This document shows positions 50,901 through 61,269 of a DNA stretch of 64,000 nucleotides, one piece after another. The notes below the pieces were generated by a model. That model ran no database searches and was not told where the DNA came from. It was given only the letters and a program-made list of their open reading frames with translations. The stretch is from Brachybacterium nesterenkovii (GTDB lineage: Bacteria; Actinomycetota; Actinomycetes; Actinomycetales; Dermabacteraceae): positions 1-64,000 of the forward strand of contig NZ_FWFG01000099.1 in NCBI RefSeq assembly GCF_900163655.1. Reading direction: 5' to 3'. Both the position numbers and the translations under genes were made by a program. Within the stretch, counting starts at the first letter, position 1; every line of letters starts with the position of its first letter.

Positions 50901-52501
50901 GGTCGCCTCCAGGTACGCCCGTCGCGGGCGAGCATCTCGTACGCGGTCTCGGGGCCCCAGGTGCCGGCGCGGTAGGGCGCCGGGGGCATGTGCTGGGCCC
51001 AGAACTCGGTGATGGGGTCGAGGATCCGCCAGGACAGCTCGACCTCCTGCTGCCGCGGGAACAGCGGCGGATCGCCCAGGAGCATGTCGAGGATCAGCCG
51101 CTCGTAGGCCTCGGGGGACTCCTCGGTGAAGGAGGAGCCGTAGGCGAAGTCCATCGTAACGTCGCGGACCTCCATCTGGGTGCCCGGCACCTTGGAGCCG
51201 AAGCGGATGGTGACGCCCTCATCGGGCTGAACGCGGATCACGATCGCGTTCTGCCCCAGGTCCGCGGTGTCGGTGTCGCGGAAGGGCAGGAACGGGGCGC
51301 GGCGGAACACGACGGCGATCTCGGTGACCCGTCGGCCCAGGCGCTTGCCGGCGCGCAGGTAGAACGGGACGCCGGCCCAGCGGCGGGTCGCGAGGTCGAG
51401 GCGGATCGCGGCAAAGGTCTCGGTGGTGGAGTCGGCGGGGATGCCCTCCTCCTCGAGGTAGCCCTTGACGAGCTCGCCGCCCTGCCAGCCGCCCACGTAC
51501 TGCCCGCGGGCGGTGTGCTGGGCGAGGTCGGCGGGCAGCTCGATCGCCTTGAACACCTTCTCCTTCTCGGTGCGCAGGTCCGCGGCGTCGAAGGAGACGG
51601 GCTCCTCCATCGCGGTCAGGGCGAGCAGCTGCAGCAGATGGTTCTGGATGACGTCGCGCGCCGTCCCGATGCCGTCGTAGTAGCCGGCGCGGGAGCCGAT
51701 GCCGATGTCCTCGGCCATCGTGATCTGCACGTGGTCGACGTAGTTGGCGTTCCACACGGGCTCGAACAGCTGATTGGCGAAGCGGAACGCCAGGATGTTC
51801 TGGACGGTCTCCTTGCCGAGGTAGTGGTCGATGCGGAAGACGTCCTCGGGGCGGAACACCTTCTCGACCACGTCGTTGAGCTCGCGGGCCGACGCGAGGT
51901 CGTGGCCGAAGGGCTTCTCGATGACGACGCGGCGCCAGGAGCCGTCGCGCGGCGTGTTGAGCCCGGAGTTCGCGAGCTGCTCGCAGACGTCGGGGAAGGC
52001 GCTCGGCGGGATCGACAGGTAGAAGGCGTGGTTGCCGCCGGTGCCGCGGGTGCGGTCGAGCTCGCCGACGACCTCGGTGAGGCGCTCGAAGGCGGAGGCG
52101 TCGTCGAACGCGCCGGTGACGAAACGCAGGCCCGCGCGCAGCTGCGCGAACACGTCCTCGACGAAGGGCGTGCGGGCACCGGCACGGACGCTCTCCTCGA
52201 CGTAGTCGGCGAAGTCGTCATCGCTCCATTCGCGGCGGCCGAAGCCGACGAGGCCGAAGGCCGGGGGCAGCAGGCCGCGGTTGGCGAGGTCGTAGATCGC
52301 CGGGAGCAGCTTCTTCTTGGCGAGGTCGCCCGTGACACCGAACATGACCATCGAGCAGGGGCCGGCGATGAGCGGCAGGCGCCGGTCGCGCGGGTCGCGC
52401 AGGGGGTTGTCGGCGCCGACGGCCGAGGTGTCGGCCAGGCGCTGGCCGACGCTATCGCTGTCGCGGGGCTCGGTCTCCGAGCCGATGGGCGTGGGGGTCA
52501 T
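50897..52501 (-). CDS. zwf: Glucose-6-phosphate 1-dehydrogenase
   Basis: Zwf oxidises glucose 6-phosphate to 6-phosphogluconolactone with NADP. The 534-residue protein has about 48 hydrophilic N-terminal residues, then VMFGVTGDLAKKKLLPA (nucleotide loop), VIEKPFGHD, the active-site RIDHYLGKETVQN and the C-terminal structural domain. The ATG at 52501 follows GGAAGG by about six bases. Overlap with the next gene (OpcA-Pgl) by four bases fits coupled translation. A hairpin separates it from tal. Confidence 0.96.
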   Translation of the reverse strand: MTPTPIGSETEPRDSDSVGQRLADTSAVGADNPLRDPRDRRLPLIAGPCSMVMFGVTGDLAKKKLLPAIYDLANRGLLPPAFGLVGFGRREWSDDDFADYVEESVRAGARTPFVEDVFAQLRAGLRFVTGAFDDASAFERLTEVVGELDRTRGTGGNHAFYLSIPPSAFPDVCEQLANSGLNTPRDGSWRRVVIEKPFGHDLASARELNDVVEKVFRPEDVFRIDHYLGKETVQNILAFRFANQLFEPVWNANYVDHVQITMAEDIGIGSRAGYYDGIGTARDVIQNHLLQLLALTAMEEPVSFDAADLRTEKEKVFKAIELPADLAQHTARGQYVGGWQGGELVKGYLEEEGIPADSTTETFAAIRLDLATRRWAGVPFYLRAGKRLGRRVTEIAVVFRRAPFLPFRDTDTADLGQNAIVIRVQPDEGVTIRFGSKVPGTQMEVRDVTMDFAYGSSFTEESPEAYERLILDMLLGDPPLFPRQQEVELSWRILDPITEFWAQHMPPAPYRAGTWGPETAYEMLARDGRTWRRP

Positions 52502-52532
52502 AGGTGTCCTTCCGACACGGGGGATGGCAGGG

Positions 52533-52570
52533 CCGAGGACCGGCCGACGTGCGGCGCGGCCGGTCCTCGG
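52533..52570 (-). terminator. Hairpin between tal and zwf
   Basis: A 13-bp perfect stem (52533-52545 with 52558-52570) and 12-base loop, downstream of tal on the minus strand; it could reduce read-through into zwf. Confidence 0.65.
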
Positions 52571-52610
52571 AGCAGAGATGCGGACCTGGTGACCCAGGAC
52601 CCGCTGGCGA

Positions 52611-52639
52611 AGGCCCAGGCGGCTGAGGCCCAGGCGGCT
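52611..52639 (-). repeat. Two 14-bp direct repeats at the tal 3' end
   Basis: AGGCCCAGGCGGCT occurs at 52611-52624 and again at 52626-52639 (15-base period), abutting the tal stop codon. Confidence 0.75.
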
Positions 52640-53751
52640 CAGGGGCGCGCGTCGCGGGCGGCCGCGCCGACGGTCTCCAGGAGCTCCGTCCAGGCCTTCT
52701 CGAACTTCGCGACGCCGTCGCGCTCGAGCTCCTCGCAGACCTCGGCGAGATCCACGCCCGCACCGGCGATCCGCTCGAGGACCGCGGCGGCCTGCTGGGC
52801 CGTCGCGGCGTCGAGCGGCGCACCGGGCCGCCCATGGTCGGCGACGGCCCGGAGGGTCTTCTCCGGCATGGTGTTGACCGAGGGCCGCGCCACGAGGCTG
52901 TCGACGTACAGGGTGTCGGAGTAGTCCGGGTTCTTCACGCCGGTGGAGGCCCACAGCGGACGCTGCGGGGCCGCGCCCGCGGCCTCCAGCTCGTGGAAGC
53001 GCTCGGTGGCGAACGCGTCGAGGAACTCCCCGAAGGCGACGCGGGCGTTGGCGACGGCCGCCTGGCCGACGAGCTGCGCGGCCGGGCCGCCGATCGCCGC
53101 GAGCCGGGAGTCGACCTCGGTGTCCACGCGCGAGACGAAGAACGAGGCGACAGAGCGGATGCCCGCGAGATCGATGCCGGCGTCGCGGGCGCGCTCGAGA
53201 CCCGCCAGGTACGCGTCGATGACCGCCCGGTAGCGCTCGACCGAGAAGATGAGCGTGACGTTCACGCTGATGCCCCGCCCGATCACCTCGGTGATCGCGG
53301 GCAGCCCCTCGGCCGTGGCCGGGATCTTGATCATCACGTTCTCGCGGCCGACCAGCTCGTGCAGGCGCACGGCCTGCTCGATCGTCGCCGCGGTGTCGCG
53401 GGCCAGGCGCGGGTCGACCTCGATGGAGACGCGGCCGTCGGTCCCGTCGGTCGCGGCGTGGAGATCGGAGAACAGGTCGCAGGCGGCGCGCACGTCGTCG
53501 GTGGTGAGGACCTCGACGATCCCCTCGGCGTCGCGGCCCTCCGCGGCCAGGCGCGCGATGTCCTCGTCGTAGGCGGACGTCCCGGCGATGGCGGCCTGGA
53601 AGATCGAGGGGTTGGTGGTGACGCCCGCGACGTTCACGGTGTCGATGAGTCGCTGCAGGTCGCCGGAGGCGAGGCGCTCACGGGAGAGGTCGTCGAGCCA
53701 GATGGAGACGCCGGCGTCGGTCAGGGCCTGGGTGCGGGTGTTCTGGGTCAT
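52639..53751 (-). CDS. tal: Transaldolase
   Basis: Tal moves a dihydroxyacetone unit between sugar phosphates. The 370-residue actinobacterial type has [23 protein letters not shown], the Schiff-base Lys in MIKIPAT near residue 138, NVTLIFS and [17 protein letters not shown]. The ATG at 53751 follows the tkt hairpin region; a longer frame would extend into tkt's 3' region and is rejected. Confidence 0.95.
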   Translation of the reverse strand: MTQNTRTQALTDAGVSIWLDDLSRERLASGDLQRLIDTVNVAGVTTNPSIFQAAIAGTSAYDEDIARLAAEGRDAEGIVEVLTTDDVRAACDLFSDLHAATDGTDGRVSIEVDPRLARDTAATIEQAVRLHELVGRENVMIKIPATAEGLPAITEVIGRGISVNVTLIFSVERYRAVIDAYLAGLERARDAGIDLAGIRSVASFFVSRVDTEVDSRLAAIGGPAAQLVGQAAVANARVAFGEFLDAFATERFHELEAAGAAPQRPLWASTGVKNPDYSDTLYVDSLVARPSVNTMPEKTLRAVADHGRPGAPLDAATAQQAAAVLERIAGAGVDLAEVCEELERDGVAKFEKAWTELLETVGAAARDARP

Positions 53752-53818
53752 GGTCTGCGCTATTCCTGGGATCCGGGGCGGGAGAGGGGCTCCCGCGCGA
53801 GAGGGGGAGGTGAGGGGT

Positions 53819-53852
53819 GCGGGGCGGGACGATGCTGGTCGTCCCGCCCCGC
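53819..53852 (-). terminator. Hairpin after tkt
   Basis: A 12-bp perfect stem (53819-53830 with 53841-53852), extendable to 15 with a 4-base loop, just past the tkt stop and before tal. Confidence 0.7.
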
Positions 53853-53860
53853 GCCCCGTG

Positions 53861-55957
53861 TCAGCCGCGGACGGCCGCGAGGGACTCCCGGGCCGCGTCG
53901 GCCACGGCCTGGGAGGTGATGCCGTACTTCTCGAAGAGCGTCCCGGCATCGGCCGAGGCGCCGTACTCCTCGATGGACACGGCGCGGCCGGCGTCGCCGA
54001 GGAAGCGGTGCCACGGCATGGCGATGCCCGCCTCGACGGTCACGCGGGCGCGCACCGCGCTGGGGATGACGCTCTCGCGGTACGCCTCGTCCTGGGCGTC
54101 GAACCACTCGACGCAGGGCATCGAGACGACGCGGGCGGCGATGCCGTCGGCGGCGAGGGACTCCTGGGCCTGCAGCGCCAGCTGCACCTCGGAGCCGGTC
54201 GCGATGAGGACGACCTCCGCCTCGCCGGAGGCGGCGTCCTTGAGGACGTAGCCGCCGCGGGCCAGCTCGGAGGCGGGCGCGAGCTCGCTGCGGTCGAGCG
54301 TCGGCACCGCCTGGCGCGTGAGGATGAGGCCGACGGGCCCGTCGCGGTGCTCGAGCGTCGCCTTCCACGCGGCCGCGGTCTCGTTGGCGTCCGCGGGGCG
54401 CACGACCGAGAGGTTCGGGATGGCGCGCAGCGCGGCGAGGTGCTCGATCGGCTGGTGGGTGGGGCCGTCCTCGCCCAGGCCGATCGAGTCGTGCGTCCAC
54501 ACGAAGATGTCGTCGACGCCCATGAGGGCAGCGAGGCGCACGGCGCCGCGCATGTAGTCGGCGAACTGCAGGAACGTGCCGCCGTAGGCGCGGGTCAGGC
54601 CGCCCGCGTTGATGCCCGTGAGGATCGAGCCCATCGCGTGCTCGCGGATGCCGAAGTGCAGGGTGCGGCCGTAGGGGGTGCCCTGGAACTCGGGGGTCGA
54701 GCGCTCCTCGGGGATGAAGGACGGCTCGCCCTTCATCGTGGTGTTGTTCGAGCCGGCGAGGTCGGCGGAGCCGCCCCACAGCTCGGGCATGACGGGAGCC
54801 AGCGCGGCGAGGACCTGCCCGGAGGCGGCGCGCGTGGCGACGCCCTTGGCGGAGGCCTCGAAGGCGGGGAGGGCGTCGGCGAGGCCCTCGGGCAGGCGGC
54901 CGGCGCTGAGGCGCTCGAGGAGCTCAGCGCCCTCGGGGTTGCCCTGCTTCCAGGCGGCGAGCTGCTCGTCCCAGGCGGCGTGGGCCTCGCGGCCGCGCTC
55001 GACGAGGCCGCGGGTGTGCGCGAGCACGTCCTCGGCGACCGCGAAGGACGCCTCGGGGTCGAAGCCCATGGCGGTCTTGAGCGCGGCGACCTCCTCGGCG
55101 CCGAGGGCCGAGCCGTGGGAGCCGGCCGTGCCCTGGGCGGAGGGGGCCGGCCACGCGATGATCGTGCGCAGGCGGATGAACGACGGCTTGTCGGTGACCT
55201 TCTGGGCGGCGAGGATCGCGTCCTTGAGCGCGGCGAGGTCCTCGACGTACTCGGAGCCGCCGCGCCAGTCGACCGTCTGGACGTGCCAGTCCAGCGCCTC
55301 GTAGCGGGCGGCGGTGTCCTCGGTGAAGGCGATGTCGGTGTGGCCCTCGATCGTGATGTCGTTGTCGTCCCACAGGACGATGAGGCTGCCGAGCTGCTGG
55401 GTGCCCGCGATCGAGGAGGCCTCGTTGGTGATGCCCTCCTGCATGTCGCCGTCCGAGGCGATCACGTAGGTGAAGCGGTCGAACGGGCTGGTGCCCTCGG
55501 GGGCGTCCGGATCGAGGAGGCCGCGCTCGCGGCGCTGCGCCATCGCCATGCCGACCGCGGTCGCGAGGCCCTGGCCGAGCGGGCCCGTGGTCGTCTCGAC
55601 GCCCTTCGTGTGGCCCCACTCGGGGTGGCCGGGGGTCTTAGAGCCCCACGTGCGCAGCGCCTCGATGTCCTCGAGCTCCAGGCCGAAACCGCCGAGGAAC
55701 AGCTGCACGTACTGGGTCAGGCTCGAGTGGCCCGCGGAGAGCACGAAGCGGTCGCGGCCGAGCCACGCGGTGTCCGAGGGGTCATGGCGCATGATGTCCT
55801 GGTAGAGCAGGTACGCCGCGGGGGCCAGGCTGATCGCGGTGCCCGGGTGGCCGTTGCCGACCTTCTCGACGGCGTCCGCCGCGAGGGCGCGCGCGGTGTC
55901 GATCGCGCTCTTGTCGAGGTCGGACCAGCCCTCGGGGGCCTTGAAGTTGTCAGTCAC
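53861..55957 (-). CDS. tkt: Transketolase
   Basis: Tkt transfers two-carbon units using thiamine diphosphate. The 698-residue protein has [20 protein letters not shown] near residue 33, [12 protein letters not shown], the ThDP motif [25 protein letters not shown], and [17 protein letters not shown]. The GTG at 55957 is chosen because AAGGAG lies about ten bases upstream; the frame runs far further upstream without homology. It is the first gene of the pentose phosphate block. Confidence 0.97.
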   Translation of the reverse strand: MTDNFKAPEGWSDLDKSAIDTARALAADAVEKVGNGHPGTAISLAPAAYLLYQDIMRHDPSDTAWLGRDRFVLSAGHSSLTQYVQLFLGGFGLELEDIEALRTWGSKTPGHPEWGHTKGVETTTGPLGQGLATAVGMAMAQRRERGLLDPDAPEGTSPFDRFTYVIASDGDMQEGITNEASSIAGTQQLGSLIVLWDDNDITIEGHTDIAFTEDTAARYEALDWHVQTVDWRGGSEYVEDLAALKDAILAAQKVTDKPSFIRLRTIIAWPAPSAQGTAGSHGSALGAEEVAALKTAMGFDPEASFAVAEDVLAHTRGLVERGREAHAAWDEQLAAWKQGNPEGAELLERLSAGRLPEGLADALPAFEASAKGVATRAASGQVLAALAPVMPELWGGSADLAGSNNTTMKGEPSFIPEERSTPEFQGTPYGRTLHFGIREHAMGSILTGINAGGLTRAYGGTFLQFADYMRGAVRLAALMGVDDIFVWTHDSIGLGEDGPTHQPIEHLAALRAIPNLSVVRPADANETAAAWKATLEHRDGPVGLILTRQAVPTLDRSELAPASELARGGYVLKDAASGEAEVVLIATGSEVQLALQAQESLAADGIAARVVSMPCVEWFDAQDEAYRESVIPSAVRARVTVEAGIAMPWHRFLGDAGRAVSIEEYGASADAGTLFEKYGITSQAVADAARESLAAVRG

Positions 55958-56251
55958 GCGTGCAGCTCCTTCATTCGTGGCGCGGGACCCGCGGGTGCCG
56001 CGGGCCGATGCCTCCATCGTAGTCGCGGGCGCCTCGACGGCTCCTGAGGCGTCCGTCCGTTGCCGCCCGTCGCCGGCGCGGCAGGCGTGCGAGGTCGGTG
56101 AGGCGCGCGGGACGCGCCGGGGCGGGCGGTGACCCTGTGCTCCGCGCACGCCGTCGTCTAGCATGGAAGAGCTGCCGTCGCCCCCGACGCAGCCGATCCG
56201 GTTCCGCCGCCCCCAGCGGTCCGGACCCCACGCGCGGAAGGACGGTGGCCG
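55958..56251. promoter_or_regulatory. Divergent tkt/ctaB promoter region
   Basis: A 294-base gap without a gene. Minus-strand TACGAT at 56016-56021 is a likely tkt -10, with a leader hairpin CCCGCGG/CCGCGGG at 55988-56004. Plus-strand TAGCAT at 56159-56164 is a likely ctaB -10, giving a leader of about 80 bases with GGAAGG near 56236 as ribosome site. Confidence 0.5.
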
Positions 56252-57211
56252 GTGACCGCCACGGAATCGACCGGGACGACGACGGCGTCGAGGACGACGC
56301 GGTTGGATGGTCCCGAGCGCCGCTGGCTCGGGCGCACCCTGCGCGCCTACGTCGCGCTGACCAAGCCGCGGATCATCGAGCTCCTGCTCATCACGACCAT
56401 CCCGACGATGTTCCTCGCGGCCGGCGGCTTCCCCCGTCCGCTGCTCATCGTGTGGACGCTCGTCGGCGGCTACCTCGCGGCGGGCGGCGCGAACGCGCTG
56501 AACATGTACCTCGACCGCGACATCGACGCGCAGATGCGCCGCACGCGCAACCGCCCGATCGTGACGGGCGAGGTGAGCCCGCGCGCCGCCCTCGTCTTCG
56601 GCATCGTGCTCTCGATCATCTCCGCCGTCTGGCTCGGTCTGCTGGTCAACCCGATGTCCGCGGCCCTCGCCGTCGCGGCGATCCTGCTGTACGTCGTCTT
56701 CTACACGATGATCCTCAAGCGCCGCACGAGCCAGAACATCGTCTGGGGCGGCGTCGCGGGCTGCATGCCGGTCCTCATCGGCTGGTCCGCGGTGACCGGG
56801 ACCGTCTCGTGGACCGCCGTGATGCTGTTCCTCGTCATCTTCTTCTGGACCCCGCCGCACTACTGGCCGCTCGCGGAGAAGTTCACCAAGGACTACGAGA
56901 CCGCGGGCGTCCCCATGCTCCCGGTGGTCGCCTCGCGCCGCACCGTCTCGTACCAGATGATCGGCCACACCGTCGCGATGATCGCCTGCTCGCTGGCGAT
57001 CGTGCAGCTGGGCGGCACCGGACCCGTGTACCTCGTCGCGTCCGTGGCCACCGGCGCCTGGTTCCTCTGGCTCGTGCTGCGCTACGCCGTGCGCGTCCAC
57101 CGCGGGCTCACGGGCAAGGCCCTCGGTCCGATGGTCGTGTTCCACGCCTCGATCACGTACCTGACGCTCCTGTTCGTCGCGCTCGCCATCGACCCGTTCG
57201 TCCGGTTCTGA
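56252..57211 (+). CDS. ctaB: Protoheme IX farnesyltransferase
   Basis: CtaB adds a farnesyl group to protoheme to make heme O for cytochrome oxidases. The 319-residue protein has a hydrophilic N-terminus (about 35 residues) and up to nine membrane segments. [33 protein letters not shown] (allylic pyrophosphate site) and [17 protein letters not shown] are family motifs. GTG start with GGAAGG upstream. Divergent from tkt, as in mycobacteria. Confidence 0.95.
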   Translation: MTATESTGTTTASRTTRLDGPERRWLGRTLRAYVALTKPRIIELLLITTIPTMFLAAGGFPRPLLIVWTLVGGYLAAGGANALNMYLDRDIDAQMRRTRNRPIVTGEVSPRAALVFGIVLSIISAVWLGLLVNPMSAALAVAAILLYVVFYTMILKRRTSQNIVWGGVAGCMPVLIGWSAVTGTVSWTAVMLFLVIFFWTPPHYWPLAEKFTKDYETAGVPMLPVVASRRTVSYQMIGHTVAMIACSLAIVQLGGTGPVYLVASVATGAWFLWLVLRYAVRVHRGLTGKALGPMVVFHASITYLTLLFVALAIDPFVRF

Positions 57212-57247
57212 CGCACCCGTGCACGGTGCGCCCGACGTGACTGCCCG

Positions 57248-58210
57248 ATGACCGATCACCCGGCGCGGCGCGGCGATGCCCGCACCCTCGAGCAGTACCT
57301 CGCGCACCTGCGCGTCGAGCGCGGTCTGGCGGCCAACACCGTCGCCGCCTACCGCCGCGACCTGACGCGCTACCTCGACCACCTCGCGTCCCAGCAGGTC
57401 GAGCTGGCCGCTGCGTCCCCGGCCGATGTGACGGCGTGGATGCGGGCGGTGCGCACCGGCGAGGACGGTGGGACCGCCCTGGCCGCCAGCTCCGCGAGCC
57501 GGGCTCTGGCCGCGGTCCGCGGGCTCCACGCCTTCCTCGAGGGGGAGGGCGAGACCCCGGCCGGGGACCCGACCACCGCGCTGCCCGCTCCCTCCCGCTC
57601 CCAGCGCCTGCCCCACCCGATCTCGCTGGACCAGGTCGAGGCTCTGCTGGACGCCGCCGCGCGACCGCGCAGCGGGATGCTGCCCGCCGAGCGGGCGCTG
57701 CGCGACCGCGCGCTGCTGGAGATCCTCTACGGCCTCGGCGCCCGCATCTCCGAGGCGGTCGGCCTGGACATCGACGATCTCTCGATCCCGGAGCGCCAGG
57801 CCGTGCTGCGCGGCAAGGGGGACAAGCACCGGGTCGTGCCCGTCGGCTCCTACGCACTCGATGCGGTCTCCGCGTACCTGACGCGGGGGCGCCCGGCGCT
57901 GGCCGCCCGCGGGAAGGGCACCCCGGCCCTGTTCCTCGGCTCCCGCGGCACCCGGCTCACCCGGCAGGCCGCCTGGGGCATCGTCCAGGACGCCGCGGAG
58001 GCCGCCGGTCTGCGCGAGCACATCAGCCCCCACACCCTGCGCCACTCGTTCGCCACGCACTTGCTGCACGGCGGAGCGGACGTGCGCTCGGTCCAGGAGC
58101 TCCTGGGGCACGCGTCGGTCACGACGACGCAGCTGTACACGCAGGTGACCGTGGACTCCCTGCGCGAGGCCCACGCGGCCGCCCATCCGCGGGCCGTCCG
58201 CGGGGCTTAG
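57248..58210 (+). CDS. xerD: Tyrosine recombinase XerD
   Basis: XerD with XerC resolves chromosome dimers at dif. The 320-residue protein has a SAM-like N-terminal domain (residues 10-105) and a catalytic domain with Arg in YGLGARISEAVGL, Lys in GKGDKHR, HTLRHSFATHLL, the GHAS His, and nucleophile Tyr in TTTQLYT. It lies upstream of parA, as is usual in Actinobacteria. There is no phage context. Confidence 0.94.
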   Translation: MTDHPARRGDARTLEQYLAHLRVERGLAANTVAAYRRDLTRYLDHLASQQVELAAASPADVTAWMRAVRTGEDGGTALAASSASRALAAVRGLHAFLEGEGETPAGDPTTALPAPSRSQRLPHPISLDQVEALLDAAARPRSGMLPAERALRDRALLEILYGLGARISEAVGLDIDDLSIPERQAVLRGKGDKHRVVPVGSYALDAVSAYLTRGRPALAARGKGTPALFLGSRGTRLTRQAAWGIVQDAAEAAGLREHISPHTLRHSFATHLLHGGADVRSVQELLGHASVTTTQLYTQVTVDSLREAHAAAHPRAVRGA

Positions 58211-58213
58211 ACT
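58208..58213 (+). promoter_or_regulatory. parA -10 element
   Basis: TAGACT overlaps the xerD TAG stop; about 34 bases to the parA ATG, with GAGGA at 58233-58237 between. Confidence 0.5.
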
Positions 58214-58247
58214 TGGGCGGCCCGATCCGCATGAGGACGCGGACGGC

Positions 58248-59144
58248 ATGACGACGCAGACGACAGGAACCCCCGTGAGCGACGCGAACCAGACCCTCGA
58301 CTTCGACCTGGGCCCGACCGGCCGCCAGCTCCCCGAGTTCCCCGAGCCCGCCGCGCTGACGAGCCACGGCCCGGCGCGCGTCATCTCGATGGTCAACCAG
58401 AAGGGCGGGGTCGGGAAGACGACCTCCGTCATCTCCCTGGGCGCGGCGCTCGCGGAGCTGGGCCGCAAGGTGCTCCTGGTGGACCTCGACCCGCAGGGCG
58501 CGCTGTCCGCCGGAACCGGGATCAACTCCTACGACCTCGACATCACCGTCTACAACCTGCTCATGGACCGCAGCCACGACGTCCGCGAGGTCATCTGCGA
58601 GACCGAGACCGAGAACCTCGACGTGCTGCCGGCGAACATCGACCTCTCGGCCGCGGAGGTCCAGCTCGTCAACGAGGTGGCCCGCGAGATGGCCCTCGCG
58701 CGCGTGCTGCGCCCCGTGATGGACGACTACGACGTGATCATCATCGACTGCCAGCCGTCGCTGGGCCTGCTCACCGTCAACGCGCTCGCCGCGAGCCACG
58801 GCGTCGTGATCCCGCTGGGCCCGGAGTACTTCGCCCTGCGCGGCGTCGCCCTGCTGGTCGAGACCATCGAGAAGGTCCAGGACCGCATCAACCCGCGCCT
58901 GGAGATCGACGGCATCCTCATCACCATGTTCGACTCCCGCACCCTGCACGCCCGCGAGGTCGTGGCCCGCGTGGTCGAGGCCTTCGGGGACCAGGTCTTC
59001 CACACGACGATCAACCGCACCGTGAAGTTCCCCGACGCCTCGGTCGCGGCGGAGCCCATCACGAGCTTCGCGCCCGGCACCAAGGGCGCCGACGCCTACC
59101 GCCAGCTCGCGCGCGAGCTCATCGCGCGCGGCGCGGCGGCCTGA
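58248..59144 (+). CDS. parA: ParA/Soj-family ATPase
   Basis: A 298-residue Walker-type ATPase with about 45 N-terminal disordered residues. Deviant Walker A is NQKGGVGKTTS near residue 48; LLVDLDPQG and IIDCQPSLG follow. In this xerD-linked position it is often an accessory ParA separate from the origin-linked parAB. No parB or parS is nearby. A GTG at 58275 is an alternative start. The gene is followed at once by rluB, without scpA/scpB. Confidence 0.9.
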   Translation: MTTQTTGTPVSDANQTLDFDLGPTGRQLPEFPEPAALTSHGPARVISMVNQKGGVGKTTSVISLGAALAELGRKVLLVDLDPQGALSAGTGINSYDLDITVYNLLMDRSHDVREVICETETENLDVLPANIDLSAAEVQLVNEVAREMALARVLRPVMDDYDVIIIDCQPSLGLLTVNALAASHGVVIPLGPEYFALRGVALLVETIEKVQDRINPRLEIDGILITMFDSRTLHAREVVARVVEAFGDQVFHTTINRTVKFPDASVAAEPITSFAPGTKGADAYRQLARELIARGAAA

Positions 59145-59148
59145 CCCG

Positions 59149-60021
59149 GTGGCCGCCGAGCAGCGACGCCGCCGCCGCAGCCACTTCACGCCCCCGCGCG
59201 AGGTGCGCCTGCGCGATGCCGACGGGCGCCCGCGCGACGCCGCGGTCGAGTCCGGGGCCGACGACGGCTCCGGTCCCGATGTGCACGTCGCCGACGGCGA
59301 GCGCCTGCAGAAGGTCCTCGCCCGCGCGGGCTTCGGCTCCCGCCGGGCCTGCGAGGCCCTCATCGCCGCCGGTCGGGTGACCGTCGACGGCGTGATCGTC
59401 GCCGAGCAGGGGGTGCGCGTCGACACCGCCGCCCAGGTGATCCACGTCGACGGCCGCCGTCTGCAGCTCGACGAGGGCACCGTGACGCTCGCGCTGAACA
59501 AGCCCCGCAAGGTCGTCTCCGCGATGAGCGACCGCGAGGGGCGCCGCGACCTCACCGAGTTCGTGGCCGACCAGTCCCAGCGGCTGTTCCACGTCGGGCG
59601 CCTGGACTACGAGACCGAGGGCCTGCTGCTGCTGACGAACGACGGCGAGCTCGCCCACCGGCTCACCCACCCGTCCTTCGAGATCTCCAAGACCTACGTG
59701 TGCCGCTTCGACTGCCCGGGGACCTTCCCCCGCGGCCTGCTGAAGGCGCTGCGCGACGGCGTCGAGCTGGAGGACGGCCCCGCACGGGCCGACCAGGCGC
59801 GGCTCGTCGCCCATGACGGACGGGAGGCGGTCGTCGAGGTCGTCCTCCATGAGGGCCGCAACCGCATCGTCCGCCGCATGTTCTCCTCCCAGGGCTTCGA
59901 GCTCACCGCGCTGGTCCGCACCCGCATCGGTCCCGTGCTGCTCGGCGACCTCGCCCCGGGGACGACCCGCCGCGTGGAGGGCCGGGAGCTGGGGACGCTC
60001 ATGGCCGAGGTCGGGCTGTGA
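59149..60021 (+). CDS. rluB: Pseudouridine synthase RluB-type
   Basis: A 290-residue rRNA pseudouridine synthase. A basic, low-complexity leader of about 55 residues precedes an S4 domain (RLQKVLARAGFGSRRACEALI) and the catalytic core with GRLDYETEGLLLLTNDG (catalytic Asp). RNRIVRRMF is present. GTG start, four bases after parA, with no clear ribosome site; coupled translation is likely. Its stop overlaps tyrA. Confidence 0.92.
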   Translation: MAAEQRRRRRSHFTPPREVRLRDADGRPRDAAVESGADDGSGPDVHVADGERLQKVLARAGFGSRRACEALIAAGRVTVDGVIVAEQGVRVDTAAQVIHVDGRRLQLDEGTVTLALNKPRKVVSAMSDREGRRDLTEFVADQSQRLFHVGRLDYETEGLLLLTNDGELAHRLTHPSFEISKTYVCRFDCPGTFPRGLLKALRDGVELEDGPARADQARLVAHDGREAVVEVVLHEGRNRIVRRMFSSQGFELTALVRTRIGPVLLGDLAPGTTRRVEGRELGTLMAEVGL

Positions 60022-61250
60022 CCGAGCAGCCCCCGGCCGCTCCGAGCGCCCTGCCGCGGCCCTCGTCGGCGGCGTCGGCGGCGTCAGGGGCCTCGCCGTC
60101 AGGGTCGTCGCCGTCTCCGGCCGCCGCGTCGTTCCCCTCGCCGGTGCGGATCATCGGGACCGGCCTGATCGGCGGCTCCCTCGGCCTCGCCCTCTCGGGC
60201 GCGGGCGTGGACGTGCAGATCCAGGACTCCTCGCCCGGGACCGAGTCCCTGGCCGTCGAGATGGGGGCGGGGCATCGCCCGGGTGCGACGGACGCCGCCC
60301 CCGAGCTGGTCATCGTCGCGGCGCCTCCGGACGTCGCGGCGCGGCTGGTCGTCGAGGCTCTCGCCGCGTTCCCCGACGCCACGGTGTGCGACGTCGCGAG
60401 CGTCAAGGCGACGGTGCTGTCGGCCGTGCGCCGCGCCGCCGCCGACCCCGCGGCCGCCATCTCGGAGAGCGACCTCGCGCGCTACGTGGGCGCGCATCCG
60501 ATGGCCGGCCGCGAGGTGTCCGGGGTCATCGCGGCCCGCGGGGATCTGTTCCTCGCCCGGCCCTTCGTCGTCGTCCCGCATGCGACGTCCCGGGCCGAGT
60601 CCACCGCGCTGGTGCGGCGCCTGGGCAGCGAGATCGGCTCCGTGCCCCTCGTGATGGACGCGGTGGACCACGACCTGTCGGTCGCGCACGTGTCGCATGC
60701 CCCGCAGGTGGTCGCGAGCCTCCTGGGGGCGAGCCTCGCGTCCGCTCCCGAGCGCTCGCTCGAGCTCGCGGGCCAGGGGCTGCGCGACACGAGCCGCATC
60801 GCCGCCTCGGACCCCCGGCTCTGGATGGAGATCCTCAGCGCCAACGCGGCGGCGGTCTCCCCGATCCTGCAGGAGATGCGGGACCGGCTGGACGAGGTGC
60901 TCGCGGGCCTGGCGAGCCACACCGGCGAGGACGATCCCGCGCAGGGGTCGCGCCGAGCCGTGGCGCAGCTCATCGCCGACGGGAACATCGGCGTGCGCCG
61001 GATCCCGGGACGCCACGGCGGCGCCGCGGAGCACTTCGCGACGATCACCGTGCTCGTGCCCGACCGTCCCGGCGAGCTGGGCCGCCTGTTCACGGAGATC
61101 GGCGAGACCGGGGTGAACCTCGAGGACCTCGCTCTCGAGCACACGTTCGGCCAGAAGGTCGGCATCGCGCACGTGTCGGTGCAGCGGGGGAGCGAGGGAC
61201 TGCTCACGCAGGCGCTCCGTGAGCGCGGCTGGACCGTCGCAGAGGGCTGA
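60018..61250 (+). CDS. tyrA: Prephenate dehydrogenase
   Basis: TyrA converts prephenate to 4-hydroxyphenylpyruvate. The 410-residue protein has about 40 disordered Ser/Pro/Ala residues, then [17 protein letters not shown] (NAD-binding), [12 protein letters not shown] with the catalytic His, [11 protein letters not shown] and, at about 335-410, an ACT domain ([19 protein letters not shown]) likely to sense tyrosine. No chorismate mutase domain is fused. GTG overlaps rluB. Confidence 0.92.
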   Translation: MTEQPPAAPSALPRPSSAASAASGASPSGSSPSPAAASFPSPVRIIGTGLIGGSLGLALSGAGVDVQIQDSSPGTESLAVEMGAGHRPGATDAAPELVIVAAPPDVAARLVVEALAAFPDATVCDVASVKATVLSAVRRAAADPAAAISESDLARYVGAHPMAGREVSGVIAARGDLFLARPFVVVPHATSRAESTALVRRLGSEIGSVPLVMDAVDHDLSVAHVSHAPQVVASLLGASLASAPERSLELAGQGLRDTSRIAASDPRLWMEILSANAAAVSPILQEMRDRLDEVLAGLASHTGEDDPAQGSRRAVAQLIADGNIGVRRIPGRHGGAAEHFATITVLVPDRPGELGRLFTEIGETGVNLEDLALEHTFGQKVGIAHVSVQRGSEGLLTQALRERGWTVAEG

Positions 61251-61257
61251 GCGCCCG

Positions 61258-61263
61258 TATCCT
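61258..61263 (+). promoter_or_regulatory. cmk-der -10 element (probably leaderless)
   Basis: TATCCT with six bases to the ATG; no ribosome site. Confidence 0.55.
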
Positions 61264-61269
61264 GGCCAG

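Noticed and set aside
57248-58210. Integrase of a mobile element
   Set aside because: Full XerD motifs and conserved housekeeping context, with no attachment repeats or phage genes.
55958-58525. Upstream extension of the tkt frame through ctaB and xerD
   Set aside because: Homology begins at the GTG at 55957, which has a ribosome site; the extension is antisense to real genes.
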